From assembly GCF_030376615.1 (NCBI RefSeq), contig NZ_JARRAB010000013.1:79591-143590 (forward strand): a stretch of 64,000 nt of DNA, read 5' to 3'. Below are positions 33,157 through 42,241 of this stretch, in pieces. Under the pieces are notes generated by a model. That model searched no databases. It had not been told where the DNA came from and worked only from the letters and a program-made list of their open reading frames with translations. Position numbers and translations under genes: made by a program. Each line of letters begins with the position of its first letter. Position 1 is the first letter of the stretch. This DNA comes from Pseudomonas sp. sp1636 (lineage in GTDB: Bacteria; Pseudomonadota; Gammaproteobacteria; Pseudomonadales; Pseudomonadaceae).

Positions 33157-34293
33157 ATGCCCAACGACTCCCCCCTGGCCGCCTATCAGCAGGCCATTGA
33201 CCGCGACGGCTTCAAATCCGACCCGGCGCAATGGCGCGCCGCGCAAGCCTTGCACCGCTGCCAACAGGCGCTGCATCAAAGCAACCCCGAGCAGCCCCCC
33301 ACCGGAGTCTACCTATGGGGCCCGGTGGGCCGCGGTAAAACCTGGCTGATGGACAGTTTCTACCGCAGCCTGCGCGTGCCGGCGCGGCGCCAGCACTTCC
33401 ATCACTTTATGCGCTGGGTGCATATCCGCCTGTTCCAGCTGACCGGAACCGCCGACCCGCTACAGGCCCTGGCCCGAGAGTTGAGTGAAGAAGTACGGGT
33501 GCTGTGCTTCGACGAGTTGTTCGTCAGCGATATTGGCGATGCGATCATTCTCGGCCGCCTGTTTCAGGTGATGTTTGAGCAGGGCGTGGTGCTGGTCGCC
33601 ACCTCCAACCAGCCGCCCGAACAGTTGTATGCCGATGGTTTCAACCGCGAACGCTTTCTCCCGGCTATTGCCGCCCTGCAACGTCATATGCAGGCGGTAG
33701 CCATCGACGGCGACGAAGACCACCGCCTGCATCCAGGCGTCAGCCATAGCCGTTATTGGGTCGCCACCCCCGGGATTCCCTGTGTGCTCAATCGGCCGTT
33801 CAGCCAGCTGGCCGCCGGCAGGCCGAGCAGTACGGAGCCGCTGCCCTTGGGCCAGCGCAGCCTGCAAGTGGTGCGCCATTGCGCCACGGCGGTCTGGTGC
33901 CGCTTTGCCGACCTCTGCGAACAGCCCCTGGCCGCCATGGACTTTATCGCCCTGTGCGACCGTTTCAGCGCCATCCTGCTCAGCGAAGTACCGAACCTGA
34001 GCAGCCCGCAACGCGCGGCGAAGATCGCCCGCGGCACCGAAGACGGCGTCGAGCGTGTACTGGCCGGTGATCGCCAATTGCCCACGCTGTCGGTCAAGGA
34101 TGACAGCGTGCGGCGCTTTATCGCCCTGGTCGATGAGTGCTACGACCGCAAGGTGCCGCTGTATATCGAGGCCCAGGTGCCCCTCAGCGAACTCTATTGC
34201 GAGGGCTACCTGAGCTTTGCCTTTCGCCGCACCCTGAGTCGTCTGCAGGAAATGCAACTGCAACGTTTTGGTCAGCACCAGCAGAGCGACTAG
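33157..34293 (+). CDS. zapE: AFG1/ZapE-family ATPase (probable second paralogue)
   Basis: A 378-residue AAA-like ATPase with Walker A GPVGRGKT near residue 54 and Walker B LCFDELFVSDIGDA near 113, followed by VATSNQPPEQLY. ZapE proteins act at the division septum in E. coli. The sequence is clearly of this family but diverges from the canonical Pseudomonas protein I recall (for example CFDELF rather than CFDEFF), so it may be a second copy. It ends 10 bp from the convergent cheV gene. Confidence 0.85.
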   Translation: MPNDSPLAAYQQAIDRDGFKSDPAQWRAAQALHRCQQALHQSNPEQPPTGVYLWGPVGRGKTWLMDSFYRSLRVPARRQHFHHFMRWVHIRLFQLTGTADPLQALARELSEEVRVLCFDELFVSDIGDAIILGRLFQVMFEQGVVLVATSNQPPEQLYADGFNRERFLPAIAALQRHMQAVAIDGDEDHRLHPGVSHSRYWVATPGIPCVLNRPFSQLAAGRPSSTEPLPLGQRSLQVVRHCATAVWCRFADLCEQPLAAMDFIALCDRFSAILLSEVPNLSSPQRAAKIARGTEDGVERVLAGDRQLPTLSVKDDSVRRFIALVDECYDRKVPLYIEAQVPLSELYCEGYLSFAFRRTLSRLQEMQLQRFGQHQQSD

Positions 34294-34303
34294 CCGTCGT
34301 TTT

Positions 34304-35221
34304 TCAGCGGCCTGCCAGGGCGGAACGCTCTGGCGCACCATCAAGGCTTTGCAACGCGTGCAGCAGTGCCTTGCTCAGATCCACGGTGGAAAACTTGGTG
34401 AGCACGGCGTTAGCGCCTACCGAGCGTGCCTTTTCGGTGTTCATGGTGCTGTCCAGCGAGGTGTGCAACAGCACGTAGGTCTGGCCAATGTCGCTGCGCC
34501 GACGAATTTGCCGAACCAGGCTGTAACCGTCCATCTCCGGCATTTCGATGTCCGAGACCAGAACCTCGATCGGCAGCCCGGCCAGATGCTGGGCAAGCAA
34601 TACATCCAGCGCACTAGCGGCGCTTCTCACCGCCTGGCAATCCAGATCGAGCTTGCGCAGGGTGGCCAGCGTCTGCTGCAGGGCCACGTGGGAGTCGTCC
34701 ACCACCAAGACGCGGCGACCGCGCAGCAGCTTGCGCTCGGCATCGGTGAGCAACTGCTCATCGACCTCCTCCGGGGCTGCGGGGGTGATCTCGTGCAACA
34801 CTTTCTCGATATCGAGAATCTGCACGATGGCACCATCGATTTGGGTCACCCCAGTGATAAAGGCTCGCGCCCCGGCACCCGCCGGTGGCGGGCGTATGTC
34901 ATGGGTGGAACACTGGACGATTCGCTCCACGCTTTGCACATGCAAGCCCTGCCGCGAGCGGCTCAATTCGGTGACGATCAGACAACCGTCCTGGCTGTCG
35001 CTCTCGCCACGCTCGCCAATTGCCCGCGCCAGGTCGACGACGATCAAGGACGCGCCGCGCAGACTTGCCACGCCGCGCACGTGGGGGTGGCGATTGGGTA
35101 ACTTGGTCAATCCCGGGCAAGGAATGATTTCCTTGACCTTGAGCAGATTGATGCCTAACAACCTGCCGCTGTGCAAACGGAACAACAACAGCGATAACGC
35201 ATCCCCCAACACCACACTCAT
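34304..35221 (-). CDS. cheV: Chemotaxis coupling protein CheV
   Basis: A 305-residue protein: CheW-like coupling domain (about 1-155) and response-receiver domain (about 170-300) with the phospho-accepting Asp in VLVSDIEMPEMDGYS. CheV links chemoreceptors to CheA and is tuned by phosphorylation. A GGAGGG lies before the ATG. No other chemotaxis gene is adjacent. Confidence 0.93.
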   Translation of the reverse strand: MSVVLGDALSLLLFRLHSGRLLGINLLKVKEIIPCPGLTKLPNRHPHVRGVASLRGASLIVVDLARAIGERGESDSQDGCLIVTELSRSRQGLHVQSVERIVQCSTHDIRPPPAGAGARAFITGVTQIDGAIVQILDIEKVLHEITPAAPEEVDEQLLTDAERKLLRGRRVLVVDDSHVALQQTLATLRKLDLDCQAVRSAASALDVLLAQHLAGLPIEVLVSDIEMPEMDGYSLVRQIRRRSDIGQTYVLLHTSLDSTMNTEKARSVGANAVLTKFSTVDLSKALLHALQSLDGAPERSALAGR

Positions 35222-35328
35222 CGACCACCCTCCGTTTCAAACTCAGGCCTGTACATGCTTAAAGCCTAACAGTTGGGTTCGCTTAATCGGGCAAAAATTA
35301 CTGCCCCGGATCGCCGCCGCCAAGACAC

Positions 35329-35565
35329 TCAGCGTAAGAACTCCACAACCTGCTCGGCCTCGAACGGCCAGTTGAGTTCGGCCCCGGTATCACAACGGCG
35401 CAACACGGGGATACGCAAGGCATAGCGCTCGACCCAGTCTTCACGCTCGACGATGTCGATCAGTTCGACCAGCAAACCATGTTCGACGAAAGGCATCAGC
35501 ATCGCCTCGGCCACGTCGCACAAATGACAGCCGAGGGTGCCGTACAGTTGACATTCAGGGAGCAT
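35329..35565 (-). CDS. Glutaredoxin-like protein (DUF836 family)
   Basis: A 78-residue thioredoxin-fold protein with a CxxC pair in LYGTLGCHLCDVAE (C13 and C16) and a conserved cis-Pro in LRIPVLRR. The physiological partner is unknown. GGAGGC precedes the ATG at 35565, while the frame further upstream lacks a good start. Confidence 0.87.
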   Translation of the reverse strand: MLPECQLYGTLGCHLCDVAEAMLMPFVEHGLLVELIDIVEREDWVERYALRIPVLRRCDTGAELNWPFEAEQVVEFLR

Positions 35566-35790
35566 CGCAGGCCTCCATAGATGGGACTTGCAGTCTAGCA
35601 GTCTGTCGGACTTAACACTGTCCTCCGGCGGAAAAGCCGGGCTTGACTCGCCAGTCACGCTCAACTCATTGATAAATAAAGCGTGCCGACTAAAGTCTAA
35701 AGGCTCGCCGGGCGCGCTCGTGGTTTATTCCACAGCGCCGTAACAGGCCGGTCATGCACCGGGCCGCACACCATCATGGAGACAATAATA

Positions 35791-37062
35791 ATGAGTAAAA
35801 CACGCCTCGCCCAAGCAGTGGCATTTGCCACGTTGGGCGCCAGCCTCACCCTGCCATCCCTGGCTCACGCCGAGTTCATCAAAGACAGCAAAGCCAGCTT
35901 GGAGCTGCGTAACTTCTATTTCAATCGCGACCTGCACCACACCACCGCCGCGCAGCAATCCAAACGTGAGGAGTGGGCACAAGGCTTTATCTTCAAAGCC
36001 GAGTCCGGCTTTACCGAAGGTACCGTCGGTTTCGGCCTGGACGCCTATGCCGGCCTGGGCCTGAAACTCGATTCGTCGGATGAGCGTGCCGGCACCAACC
36101 TGCTGCCAAGCACTTTCGGCGATGAGGGGCCGGGCGAATACTCCGAAGCGACTGCCACGCTCAAGGCCAAGGTCTCCAAGACCGTGCTCAAGGTCGGCGG
36201 CCTGATGCCCAAGCTGCCGAGCGTGTCGGCCAACGACTCGCGCCTGCTGCCGCAGAACTTCCTCGGCGGCCACCTGAACTCCCAGGAGATCGCCGGCCTG
36301 ACGGTCGATGCGGGGCAACTGAAGGAGCTCAATCAGCGCGACTCCAGCGACTTCGAGGATCTGAGTGTTAATAGCGCGGGCGGCATACGCAACTTCAAGT
36401 TCGGCAGCAACGGCAATCAGGGTGACGACTTCAACTTCGCCGGGCTGTCCTACAAGTGGCAGGACAACCTGACCACCAGCTACCACTACGGCGAGCTGGA
36501 AGAACTGTACAAACAGCACATCTTCAACCTGGTGCACGTGCTGCCGATCGCCGACAAGCAGTCGTTAAAAACCGACCTGCGCTACGCCCGCTCCACCGAC
36601 GACGGCCGCAGCAACATCGACAACAACTACGTCGGCGCCATGTTCACCTACGCCCTGAACGGCCACAGCTTCGGCCTCGGCTACCAGAAAATGAGCGGCG
36701 ATACCGGTTATGCCTATCTCAACGGCACCGACCCGTTTCTGGTCAACTACGTGCAGATCGGCGATTTCGCCAGCAAGGACGAGACCTCCTGGCAGGCGCG
36801 TTATGACTTCAACTTCGCCTCCATCGGCATCCCCGGCCTGACCTTCATGACCCGCTACATCAGCGGCGACAACATCGACCGCGGTGCAGCCTTGTCCGAG
36901 GGCAAGGAGTGGGAACGCGACATGGACATCGGCTACGTCGTCCAGGAAGGCGCCCTGAAGAACCTCGGGGTGAAATGGCGCAACGCCACGGTGCGTTCCG
37001 ACGCACTCGGCGAACTCGACGAAAACCGCCTGATCGTCTCTTACACCATCCCCCTGCTGTAA
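35791..37062 (+). CDS. OprD-family outer-membrane porin
   Basis: A 423-residue porin with a signal peptide (cleaved near AHAEF, residue 27), a first strand FIKDSKASLELRNFYFNRD that is the OprD hallmark, and a C-terminal strand ENRLIVSYTIPLL. OprD porins admit specific amino acids, peptides or carboxylates; the substrate cannot be read. GGAGAC precedes the ATG at 35791. It is monocistronic, ending at a strong bidirectional terminator. Confidence 0.92.
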   Translation: MSKTRLAQAVAFATLGASLTLPSLAHAEFIKDSKASLELRNFYFNRDLHHTTAAQQSKREEWAQGFIFKAESGFTEGTVGFGLDAYAGLGLKLDSSDERAGTNLLPSTFGDEGPGEYSEATATLKAKVSKTVLKVGGLMPKLPSVSANDSRLLPQNFLGGHLNSQEIAGLTVDAGQLKELNQRDSSDFEDLSVNSAGGIRNFKFGSNGNQGDDFNFAGLSYKWQDNLTTSYHYGELEELYKQHIFNLVHVLPIADKQSLKTDLRYARSTDDGRSNIDNNYVGAMFTYALNGHSFGLGYQKMSGDTGYAYLNGTDPFLVNYVQIGDFASKDETSWQARYDFNFASIGIPGLTFMTRYISGDNIDRGAALSEGKEWERDMDIGYVVQEGALKNLGVKWRNATVRSDALGELDENRLIVSYTIPLL

Positions 37063-37074
37063 CCTTGACTGAAA

Positions 37075-37108
37075 GTAAAAAGCCCGCTCATTCGAGCGGG
37101 CTTTTTAC
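37075..37108. terminator. Bidirectional terminator between porin and amt
   Basis: A perfect 15-bp stem (37075-37089 with 37094-37108), GTAAAAAGCCCGCTC then ATTC loop, gives a T-rich end on either strand. It serves the convergent porin and ammonium-transporter genes. Confidence 0.92.
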
Positions 37109-37125
37109 CTTTTAGATCGCCTTGG

Positions 37126-38334
37126 TCAGTCCTCGCTATGCGAGCCGATCTTGTGGATCGACAAGTCGGCGCCATTGAACTCTTCTTCCTGGCTCAAGCG
37201 AATGCCGACCAACGCCTTGAGCGCACCATACACCAGCAAGCCACCGCACAACGCCACCAGCACGCCCAGTACGGTACCGGCCAGCTGACTGCCCAGGCTG
37301 ACACCACCCAGGCCGCCCAAGGCCTGCTGACCGAAGAGCCCACAGGCGAGCCCACCCCACACGCCGCACAGGCCGTGCAGCGGCCAGACGCCGAGCACGT
37401 CGTCGATCTTCCATTTGACCTGGGTCGCGGTGAACGCCCAGACGAACAGCGCCCCGGCGATGGCGCCGGTGGCCAAGGCGCCGACCGGGTGCATCAGGTC
37501 GGAGCCGGCGCAGACCGCCACCAGGCCGGCCAACGGGCCGTTGTGCAGAAATCCCGGGTCATTGCGCCCAACCAGCAAGGCCGCCACGGTGCCGCCGACC
37601 ATCGCCATCAGGGTATTGACCGCCACCAGGCCGCTGACGCTGCCCAGGGTCTGCGCACTCATCACGTTGAAGCCGAACCAGCCGATGATCAGGATCCACG
37701 AACCCAGGGCGAGAAACGGAATATTCGACGGCGCGAAGGCCACCAGCCGGCCGTCGCGATAGCGCCCGTTACGCCGCCCCAGCAATAACACCGCGCCCAG
37801 GGCCAGCCACCCGCCCACGGCATGCACCACCACCGAACCGGCGAAGTCATGGAAGGGCGCACCGAATTGCGCCTCCAGCCAACCCTGTACGCCGTAGTTG
37901 CCGTTCCAGATCATGCCTTCGAAGAACGGATAGACGAAGGCCACGATCAGAACAGTGGCGCACAGTTGCGGACCGAACCTGGCGCGCTCGGCGATACCGC
38001 CGGAGATGATCGCCGGAATCGCTGCGGCGAAGGTCAGCAGGAAGAAGAACTTGACCAAGGCATAACCATTGCCTTCGGTCAGCACGCTCGCCGGCTCGAG
38101 GAAGTTCACCCCATAGGCAATCCAATAGCCGATAAAGAAATAGGCCAGGGCCGACACGGCAAAGTCGGAGATGATCTTCGACAAGGCGTTGACCTGGTTC
38201 TTCTGGCGAACCGTGCCCACCTCGAGAAAGGCGAAACCGGCGTGCATGGCCAATACCATGACCGCACCGAGCAGGATAAACAGGGTATTTGAGCCGTGAA
38301 TCAGGGTTTCCACAGCACTATTGATGTTTTCCAT
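37126..38334 (-). CDS. amt: Ammonium transporter (Amt family)
   Basis: A 402-residue inner-membrane protein with about eleven hydrophobic segments and Amt motifs such as DFAGSVVVHAVGGW and GVWGGLACGLFG. It conducts ammonium/ammonia inward. The ATG at 38334 (MENINSAVETLIHG) precedes the first membrane segment; the frame upstream lacks signal features. There is no glnK gene next to it, unlike the usual glnK-amtB pair, so it may be a second, differently regulated Amt. Confidence 0.93.
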   Translation of the reverse strand: MENINSAVETLIHGSNTLFILLGAVMVLAMHAGFAFLEVGTVRQKNQVNALSKIISDFAVSALAYFFIGYWIAYGVNFLEPASVLTEGNGYALVKFFFLLTFAAAIPAIISGGIAERARFGPQLCATVLIVAFVYPFFEGMIWNGNYGVQGWLEAQFGAPFHDFAGSVVVHAVGGWLALGAVLLLGRRNGRYRDGRLVAFAPSNIPFLALGSWILIIGWFGFNVMSAQTLGSVSGLVAVNTLMAMVGGTVAALLVGRNDPGFLHNGPLAGLVAVCAGSDLMHPVGALATGAIAGALFVWAFTATQVKWKIDDVLGVWPLHGLCGVWGGLACGLFGQQALGGLGGVSLGSQLAGTVLGVLVALCGGLLVYGALKALVGIRLSQEEEFNGADLSIHKIGSHSED

Positions 38335-38720
38335 TAGCGAAGAAAACTCCGTGGTTAGGGAAAAAGCACCAAAGCGGGTCATTCGTGGCTGCAGACGCAC
38401 CATATGGCAGCACAACAACCGACACGCCTCATGTAGCGCCGCTATCCAGGGCACCAAGATGGTTCCTGTCAAAACCGCACAAGAGGTACTTAATCTATAT
38501 TTATTAGTAACTTATCAATGCACCATGGCGTCCAGGCCGACCCTTGCCGAGCTCCATAAAAGAGCACTTCAGTAAGGGCGCGCACCAGTACGATGCAAGC
38601 GCTGTACCAGTGCATGATCGGTCAGCAGCTGAAACCGCCTGGCAATATGAAGAAGGAACCCAATCCCCGCACAACACTCGAACCACTTACACTGAACAGA
38701 ACCGCTCAAGGAGAGACCCG
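38335..38720. other. Divergent intergenic region between amt and the DUF883 gene
   Basis: This 386-bp stretch holds no credible gene. An AT-rich patch at about 38485-38517 (TTAATCTATATTTATTAG) probably contains promoter elements. I saw no well-spaced sigma54 site for amt. Confidence 0.5.
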
Positions 38721-39038
38721 ATGCCTCGTAAAAACGCCAGCGCAACCAGCCAGGACGAACTGCTCAACGAATTTCAGGCACTGGTTAGCGACACTGAAAA
38801 ACTGCTGCAACATTCGGCCAGCCTGGTTGGTGAGCAAGCCGAAGAGCTGCGCGAACAGATCCGCACCAGCCTAGGCCGCGCCCGCTCCACCTTGCACAAT
38901 GCAGAAGACTCGCTACGTGATCGCGGCAAGGCTGCAGTCCAGGCAACCGAGGGTTATGTGCAAACCCATCCCTGGCAGACTCTGGGCGTTGCCGCCGCTA
39001 TCGGTTTGCTGCTGGGCATGCTGATCACGCGGCGCTGA
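38721..39038 (+). CDS. ElaB/YqjD/DUF883-family membrane-anchored protein
   Basis: A 105-residue protein: a long helical, charged N-terminal part (about 15-75) and one C-terminal transmembrane helix (TLGVAAAIGLLLGMLITRR). YqjD/ElaB proteins of E. coli associate with ribosomes at the inner membrane in stationary phase. AAGGAG precedes the ATG. It overlaps the next gene by one base and begins a three-gene operon equivalent to yqjD-yqjE-yqjK. Confidence 0.88.
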   Translation: MPRKNASATSQDELLNEFQALVSDTEKLLQHSASLVGEQAEELREQIRTSLGRARSTLHNAEDSLRDRGKAAVQATEGYVQTHPWQTLGVAAAIGLLLGMLITRR

Positions 39039-39433
39039 TGAGAGAAGACATGGACGCCACACCGCCCTCCACACCCAGCCGCGGCGCCTCTCCGCGACGC
39101 TTTGCCGGTGCCCTGCTGGGTTTATTACATGGCCATATCGCACTGTTTGGCGAAGAGCTGAAAGAACAGCAAAGCCATACACTTCGTCTGTTGGTACTGG
39201 CTAGCCTGAGTCTGCTGTTTGGCCTGCTCCTGGTGATTGGCCTCTCCGCTGCGCTGCTGATCAGTTTCTGGGATAGCCATCGGCTGACCGTGATCATCCT
39301 TCTGTGCGCGGCTTATTCCCTGGGCCTGCTGATTTGCCTGCTACGCCTGCTGACACACCTGCGCAATGCCCCTCCACCGTTCAGTGCCAGCCTCGAAGAA
39401 CTGGCCCGTGACCGCGAGCAACTGCTGCCATGA
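39038..39433 (+). CDS. YqjE-like phage-holin-superfamily membrane protein
   Basis: A 131-residue protein with two hydrophobic segments (about 50-75 and 82-107), resembling DUF1469/YqjE. Function unknown; always found with YqjD- and YqjK-like genes. The start overlaps the preceding stop and the stop overlaps the next start, so translation is coupled. Confidence 0.82.
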   Translation: MREDMDATPPSTPSRGASPRRFAGALLGLLHGHIALFGEELKEQQSHTLRLLVLASLSLLFGLLLVIGLSAALLISFWDSHRLTVIILLCAAYSLGLLICLLRLLTHLRNAPPPFSASLEELARDREQLLP

Positions 39434-39765
39434 GCCTACCTGAACTGCCCGCCAAGGCCTCGCGCAGCGAGTTACGCAAAGCCATGCTGCGCCTGCGCCT
39501 GGAAATGCATCGCCAGGAACTGCGCCACGAAACCCTGGTGATCCTGCAACCGCTACGCCAGGCGCAGTATTTCAGCAGCCATTGGCGTGAAGAGCTGGGC
39601 AACAGCAATGCACCCCTTTGGGTCGCCGGTGGCGCCCTACTGCTGGCAACGCTGGGTATACGCCGCGGTAACTGGCGACGCTGGCTGCGCATCGCCCTGA
39701 TCGCCTTCCCGCTGCTCAGGCGCAACCCGCCGCGAGGCACTGACAACGAGGCAAAGGCCCCATAA
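39430..39765 (+). CDS. Small protein in YqjK position
   Basis: A 111-residue basic, mostly helical protein (many Arg and Leu) with one weak hydrophobic stretch (PLWVAGGALLLATLGI). I recognise no domain with confidence, but gene order and the 4-bp overlap place it as the YqjK-like third member of the operon. A terminator follows at 39798. Confidence 0.7.
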   Translation: MSLPELPAKASRSELRKAMLRLRLEMHRQELRHETLVILQPLRQAQYFSSHWREELGNSNAPLWVAGGALLLATLGIRRGNWRRWLRIALIAFPLLRRNPPRGTDNEAKAP

Positions 39766-39797
39766 GCGTGCCACTCGATCTTGCCTAGCTGCACCAT

Positions 39798-39820
39798 AAC
39801 GCCGCACTTCGCGGCGTTTT
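39798..39820 (+). terminator. Terminator after the yqjDEK-like operon
   Basis: AACGCCGC (39798-39805), loop ACTTC, GCGGCGTT (39811-39818) and a short T tail. Confidence 0.75.
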
Positions 39821-40411
39821 GCTGCCTGCCCATAAGCGAAGGAAGTGCCCGGCGCTCGACGGTCAACTGCTCGCCGTCTTTCAACCTTTTATCGACACTG
39901 CCGCTGGCCCTCTGCACTCGGCCGAGCCACTGCGCAGCGCTGCGAAAACCTCCCGCTGCCGCGAACAGGCCCTGGCGCGCTTCCATGGAGCCCCATTGAC
40001 TGGCTCTTAGCCTGAATATCTCGCCAACTGCGCCCCGCCCAGCCGCTACCCAGCTTGAAGCAGTTGCAGCGCAGCGGCATCGACCCATCGCGCAGCGTCT
40101 TCGAGATTACCGAACTGGGCGGCGCCAGCCAGCGCTTGCCCGGCGTGGTCGCGCGTTCCCGTGAAGCCGATGCGCGCATCGCCATCGATGACTTCGGTGC
40201 TGGTTATTCGCAACTCGATCGGCTGCTGGCCTTACCGCCGGGCATTCTCAAGCTGGATATGCGCCTGTTCCAGGCAGCGGCCTGGGGCGGCCCCAGCGGC
40301 GAAGTGGTCAAAGCCCTGACGCAGATGGTCGAGAAAACCGGCTGCAGGCTTATAGCCGCTGTAAGCACAGACATGCTTACCTGCGGTCGCTACTGCAGCT
40401 TTGCACGCTGA
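39819..40411 (+). pseudogene. Decayed EAL-domain (c-di-GMP phosphodiesterase) gene
   Basis: Pieces of an EAL domain lie in different frames. An N-terminal piece reads GQLLAVFQPFIDTAAGPL (39819-40010 frame), a short LNISP piece follows near 40011, and the larger piece (40055-40411) reads SVFEITELGG, IAIDDFGAGYSQLDRL and GILKLDMRLF. DDFGAGYS is a signature of EAL domains. The conserved EGVET segment after RLIA is destroyed, and the EAL tripeptide region is altered. Frameshifts and a deletion make it non-functional. The larger piece could be translated from 40055 but would not be catalytic. Confidence 0.8.
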
Positions 40412-40482
40412 AATTTTCCGCCCGCAACGGGGCACCAGCTAGGCTTGAAAGACCGAGAGGCAACCCTGAGACGTGGTTCTCC

Positions 40483-41418
40483 ATGCCTGATAATGCCCCC
40501 CGCAAGCTTGCGATTACCCTGGTGCTGGCCCTGCTCGCAGGCCTACAGGGCACCGCTGCAGAACCGACCTACAGCGATATCGCACCGATCCTGCAAAACC
40601 GCTGCGTGCTCTGCCATGCCGGGCCGCAGCCGCCGTTGGGCTTGCGCCTCGAGAACCTTGCACAACTACTCAAGGGCAGCCAACGTGGCCCTGTCGTGCA
40701 GGCCGGCGATCCCGCCGGCAGCGAGCTGATCAAGCGTCTCAAAGGCATCAGCCAACCACGCATGCCGCTGAGCGGCCCGCCTTTCCTCAGCGCCGCCGAG
40801 ATCGACCTGTTTGAACGCTGGATTGCCGCCGGACTCAAGCCCGCTGTCGCCCCACGCGCAACAGACGCAGCGGCCGGCCCTGGGGCGGCGCCTGCAGCCA
40901 CGCCTGGCACTATGCCGAACTACAGCCATGTGGAAGCGATCTTCGCCCGACGCTGCGCCAAATGCCATTCGCCTCATGGGTTGATGGGGGCCGCGCCCGA
41001 GGGCTATCTGCTGTCTTCCTATGCGACGACCCTGGCTTACGCCGACCGCGCGCGGGTAGTACCCGGTTCGGCAGACGCCAGCGAGTTGGTGCGGCGTATC
41101 CGCGGGCAGTCCCGGCCACGCATGCCATACGATGGCCCACCCTTTCTCGACGAGACGGAAATTAGCCTGATCGTCGACTGGGTCAATCAAGGGGCACGCG
41201 ATGCGCAGGGCAAACCCGCACCGGTGCCGAGCGGGGCCAAGGTGCGCCTGCAAGGCACGCTCGGCGCCAACTGGCGGCTGGATACGCTGCCGCTCAAGAT
41301 CGACGCCAAGACGCGCATCGATCATTCGCCCCAAGCCGGCGACTACGTGCAAGTGCGTGGTCGCCTGATGCGGGACGGCAGCGTACTGGTCGAGCGGATC
41401 AGGCCACGCTCACGTTAG
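40483..41418 (+). CDS. Exported di-heme c-type cytochrome-domain protein
   Basis: A 311-residue protein with a signal peptide (cleavage near TAAEP, residue 26) and two heme-binding CxxCH motifs: CVLCH at 41-45 and CAKCH near 160. The two modules each end in a RMP-type methionine segment (SQPRMPLSGPPF and SRPRMPYDGPPF), an internal duplication. The last ~60 residues look like a small beta domain (YVQVRGRLMRDGSVLVERI). It is likely a periplasmic electron carrier of the planctomycete-type cytochrome C family. It is not next to any dehydrogenase. Confidence 0.8.
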   Translation: MPDNAPRKLAITLVLALLAGLQGTAAEPTYSDIAPILQNRCVLCHAGPQPPLGLRLENLAQLLKGSQRGPVVQAGDPAGSELIKRLKGISQPRMPLSGPPFLSAAEIDLFERWIAAGLKPAVAPRATDAAAGPGAAPAATPGTMPNYSHVEAIFARRCAKCHSPHGLMGAAPEGYLLSSYATTLAYADRARVVPGSADASELVRRIRGQSRPRMPYDGPPFLDETEISLIVDWVNQGARDAQGKPAPVPSGAKVRLQGTLGANWRLDTLPLKIDAKTRIDHSPQAGDYVQVRGRLMRDGSVLVERIRPRSR

Positions 41419-41453
41419 CCGCGCCTTCTCCCCGACAGATCCAGCATACAAAC

Positions 41454-41505
41454 GGGTTTATCCGCGAAGTTTTATCGCCGTCTCAGGGTTTTCACGGATA
41501 AATCC
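41454..41505. repeat. Inverted repeat after the cytochrome gene
   Basis: GGTTTATCCGCG and CACGGATAAATCC form an imperfect hairpin between the convergent cytochrome and DoxX genes. No T-run; it may end transcription or be a repeat remnant. Confidence 0.4.
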
Positions 41506-41539
41506 GCCCCTCATGCAGCAGGTCACTGGGACGGCGCGA

Positions 41540-41917
41540 CTACTTACCGCGCTGGGCATCGACACTGAAGGCGCCCGCACCCTGCACGTAAAGCAGAAGC
41601 AATCCGCCAGCCATGGCGAGGTTCTTCATGAACATGATCATTTGCGTCTGTTCGGCAAAGTTATTATGAAAAATCAACGCGGACGCTATACAGAAAGCGG
41701 ACAGCGCCAGCGCCGCCCAGCGAGTGAGAAAACCGAAGATCAGTGCAAGACTGCCGCCGATTTCCAACGCGATTACCAGCGGCAACAGCGCGCCGGGCAC
41801 GCCCATGCTCTCCATATACCCCTGGGTACCGGCATAACCGGTGATCTTGCTGAATCCGGCCAACAGAAAAATATGAGCCAGCAGCAGCCGAGCGACCAAG
41901 ACGATTGCATTATTCAT
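41540..41917 (-). CDS. DoxX-family membrane protein
   Basis: A 125-residue protein with four hydrophobic helices and the DoxX signature ARLLLAHIFLLAGFSKI near the N-terminus. DoxX proteins are linked to quinone or redox stress functions in some bacteria, but no role is established here. The 324 bp between this gene and dgt hold no gene I can support. Confidence 0.88.
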   Translation of the reverse strand: MNNAIVLVARLLLAHIFLLAGFSKITGYAGTQGYMESMGVPGALLPLVIALEIGGSLALIFGFLTRWAALALSAFCIASALIFHNNFAEQTQMIMFMKNLAMAGGLLLLYVQGAGAFSVDAQRGK

Positions 41918-42241
41918 ACATCCTCCATTATGAGAGAAAACCGTTTAAGCGAACGCTAACGGCCTGCTTCAGTGGATCACCCTATATTCGCTGTTGCGGG
42001 AAGTGCCGATGAGCAGGGGCATGCTTTCACGTAACAAGCCCCAGCTGGCAGGATGCCTCCATTCGCAGCTTGATTTGACCTTAGCAATGCCACCCGCCTT
42101 CCGCCACTCGAAGCCAAATTGAGCGGTGCCGCACACTGCCCGCATCCCTGCCTTGCGACACGAGCAAGCCTGGATACTTGCAGGAAAGTCCGGCAACCCC
42201 GAAGCTAGGAACCATCTGCCACTGAATGGCGAGGACTGGCC

